A stretch of DNA of 60,092 bases from Deltaproteobacteria bacterium (GTDB taxonomy: Bacteria > Desulfobacterota > DSM-4660 > Desulfatiglandales > Desulfatiglandaceae), in assembly GCA_029933075.1 (NCBI GenBank), contig JAOZOW010000004.1, positions 1 to 60,092 of the forward strand, read 5' to 3'. Every line of letters begins with the position of its first letter. The first letter of the stretch is position 1. The notes under the pieces were generated by a model, which saw only the letters and a list, made by a program, of their open reading frames with translations, was not told the DNA's origin and searched no databases. Positions 58,784 to 60,092 of this stretch are shown here, piece by piece. The position numbers were made by a program, and so were the translations under genes.

Positions 58784-59902
58784 TCAGCTTCGGACAGACA
58801 TCTCCGCCCTGGTTTCGTAAAACTTCCTTGTGAATGCTCCAACTTGATCCTGCTTTATAGCTTCTCTTATCTCTCCCATCAATTGCATGTAATAGTGGAC
58901 ATTATGAATCGAATTCAGCCGGTACGACAGTATTTCCCTCGCCATAAAAAGGTGCCGCAGATAGGCCCTTGAAAAACGGGAGCAAGTATAGCATGTGCAT
59001 CGTTCATCAACAGGCCTTTCATCCTCCGCATACTGGGCATTCTTGATGCTCAGTCTCCCCTCTGAAGTAAACAGGGTGCCGTTTCTGGCATTCCGGGTGG
59101 GAATCACGCAGTCGAACATGTCAACTCCCAGCTTGACCGCTTCCACCAGGTCTTCAGGGGTTCCAACGCCCATGAGATAAACCGGCTTATCCCACGGCAG
59201 GTATTCAACGACTTGCGCCACCACCTCCCACCTGGTCTCGGGTGCCTCACCAACGGAAAGTCCCCCTAAGGCATAACCGTCAAAGTCCATCTCCACCAAG
59301 GCCCTGGCGCTCATTTCCCGCAAATCCGGATACATACCCCCCTGGACAATCCCGAATATCGCCTGTTCGCCCCCCTCCATGAGTTCCCTGCATCTCATGG
59401 CCCAGCGGTTAGTAAGCTCCACCGACTTAAGGATATAGGCGTGATCCGCGGGGTACGGTGCGCATTCATCAAGCGCCATAATAATATCCGCGCCTAAGGC
59501 CTTCTGGATCTCAACGGCTAACTCAGGCCCTATGAAATGGCTCGACCCATCGAGATGCGACTGAAAGCTCACGCCCTCATCGGTGATAGTCCTCAGCTTC
59601 GATAGGCTATAGACCTGGAATCCACCACTGTCTGTCAGGATCGGCCCATCCCAGCCCATGAATCGGTGAAGGCCTCCCAGGCGCTCGATCACCTTGTGCC
59701 CCGGCCGGAGGTAGAGATGATAGGTATTGGCCAAAATAATCCTGACACCGGCTTCCCTCAGGTCATCCGGGCACAGCGCCTTTACCGAGCCCTGGGTCCC
59801 TACCGGCATGAACACAGGCGTATCAAAGGTTCCGTGTGGGGTGCTGATGCGCCCCGCCCGTGCCCTGCTCTCCCCCGAGCTGTAAAGGACAGTAAATTCC
59901 AA
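58784..59902 (-). CDS. tgt: Queuine tRNA-ribosyltransferase Tgt
   Basis: 372 aa TIM-barrel enzyme. Catalytic Asp residues are in LTDSGGFQVYSL (about residue 92) and GVDMFDCVIPTRNARNGTLF (about 265). Zinc ligands lie in CTCYTCSRFSRAYLRHL with a later His. It exchanges guanine-34 for preQ1 in GUN-anticodon tRNAs (queuosine pathway). It is 99 bp upstream of yajC in the usual queA-tgt-yajC-secDF cluster. Confidence 0.97.
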   Translation of the reverse strand: MEFTVLYSSGESRARAGRISTPHGTFDTPVFMPVGTQGSVKALCPDDLREAGVRIILANTYHLYLRPGHKVIERLGGLHRFMGWDGPILTDSGGFQVYSLSKLRTITDEGVSFQSHLDGSSHFIGPELAVEIQKALGADIIMALDECAPYPADHAYILKSVELTNRWAMRCRELMEGGEQAIFGIVQGGMYPDLREMSARALVEMDFDGYALGGLSVGEAPETRWEVVAQVVEYLPWDKPVYLMGVGTPEDLVEAVKLGVDMFDCVIPTRNARNGTLFTSEGRLSIKNAQYAEDERPVDERCTCYTCSRFSRAYLRHLFMAREILSYRLNSIHNVHYYMQLMGEIREAIKQDQVGAFTRKFYETRAEMSVRS

Positions 59903-60015
59903 TTTCTGCTGGTTTCGAACAATAGATCCCAGGCGATTTTCCCTATTATATATCCTTTGACTCCTTGGCCCGGGCTATAACTCCGGAGCCGGAGAGCAAA
60001 ACCGACCCATTCTCT

Positions 60016-60092
60016 CTAAAGAATCAGCATGGCATCCCCATAGCTGTAGAACCTGTATTTCTTCTCAACAGCGAATGCATAGGCATCCATGA
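60016..60092 (-). CDS. queA: C-terminal end of QueA (partial)
   Basis: The last 24 or so codons before a TAG at 60016-60018: MDAYAFAVEKKYRFYSYGDA then MLIL. The C-terminal YRFYSYGDAMLI is the S-adenosylmethionine:tRNA ribosyltransferase-isomerase signature. The gene continues beyond the window edge. QueA adds the epoxycyclopentane of queuosine after Tgt, and it lies directly upstream of tgt. Confidence 0.85.
   Translation of the reverse strand, partial: MDAYAFAVEKKYRFYSYGDAMLIL

Noticed and set aside
1-60092. CRISPR arrays, prophage or insertion-sequence transposases
   Set aside because: No regularly spaced repeat-spacer pattern, integrase, capsid or transposase reading frame was seen.

Overview
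The window looks like a chromosomal segment of an anaerobic, aromatic-degrading member of the Desulfobacterota (Deltaproteobacteria), probably a sulfate reducer or syntroph. The evidence is a class II benzoyl-CoA reductase-type gene set (BamBCDEF-like), a 4-hydroxybenzoyl-CoA reductase-type trio (HcrABC-like), two selenocysteine-containing electron-transfer proteins, and housekeeping genes in an order usual for that group. Base composition is moderately GC-rich, and most protein genes lie on the minus strand.

Region 1 (about 0.2-14 kb, minus strand) is the metabolic highlight. In transcription order it holds bamB, bamC, bamD, bamE, bamF, a LEA14-type lipoprotein, a promoter, hcrA, hcrB, hcrC and a saccharopine-dehydrogenase-like oxidoreductase. 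bamE and bamF look broken in a plain ORF search, but in each the in-frame TGA falls exactly on a family-conserved Cys position and is followed by a SECIS-like hairpin, so both are read here as selenoprotein genes. The inferred chemistry is removal of the para-hydroxyl of 4-hydroxybenzoyl-CoA followed by dearomatisation of benzoyl-CoA, with Hdr/Mvh-type flavin and FeS modules feeding a tungsten active site. bamGHI, a CoA ligase and the ring-cleavage genes are not in the window.

Region 2 (14-18 kb) holds small and accessory genes: a GNAT acetyltransferase, a DUF2080 protein, a transglutaminase-like protein behind three 11-bp iterated repeats, an O-methyltransferase preceded by two mini-protein genes, an unrecognised 130-aa protein and tRNA-Leu(CAG).

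Region 3 (18-39 kb) is core: ribF; the rpsF-rpsR-DUF2232-rplI-dnaB-hflX operon (hflX seems to start at ATC or ATT); suhB; YggU and YggT flanking an unusual, strongly self-complementary 290-nt element; rnpB overlapping the end of a zinc-ribbon gene; a Nif3-like gene; a CAU tRNA; the yqeY-mutS2-dnaG-rpoD macromolecular-synthesis operon; and hisB-lipoprotein-hisA.

Region 4 (39.2-45.2 kb) is an accessory island. It lies between tRNA-Ala/tRNA-Arg and the rplU operon and is filled with AAA_14/DUF4143 ATPase genes: three intact paralogues and two remnants, plus a palindromic repeat. Two of the intact genes appear to have leaderless promoters.

Region 5 (45.4-60.1 kb) is core again: rplU-rpmA-obgE-proB-proA-nadD-rsfS-bepA-like on the plus strand. 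Then come, on the minus strand, an AAA ATPase, a cupin, a Nudix hydrolase, a large TPR protein, and secF-secD-yajC-tgt-queA in the canonical order (queA runs off the window).
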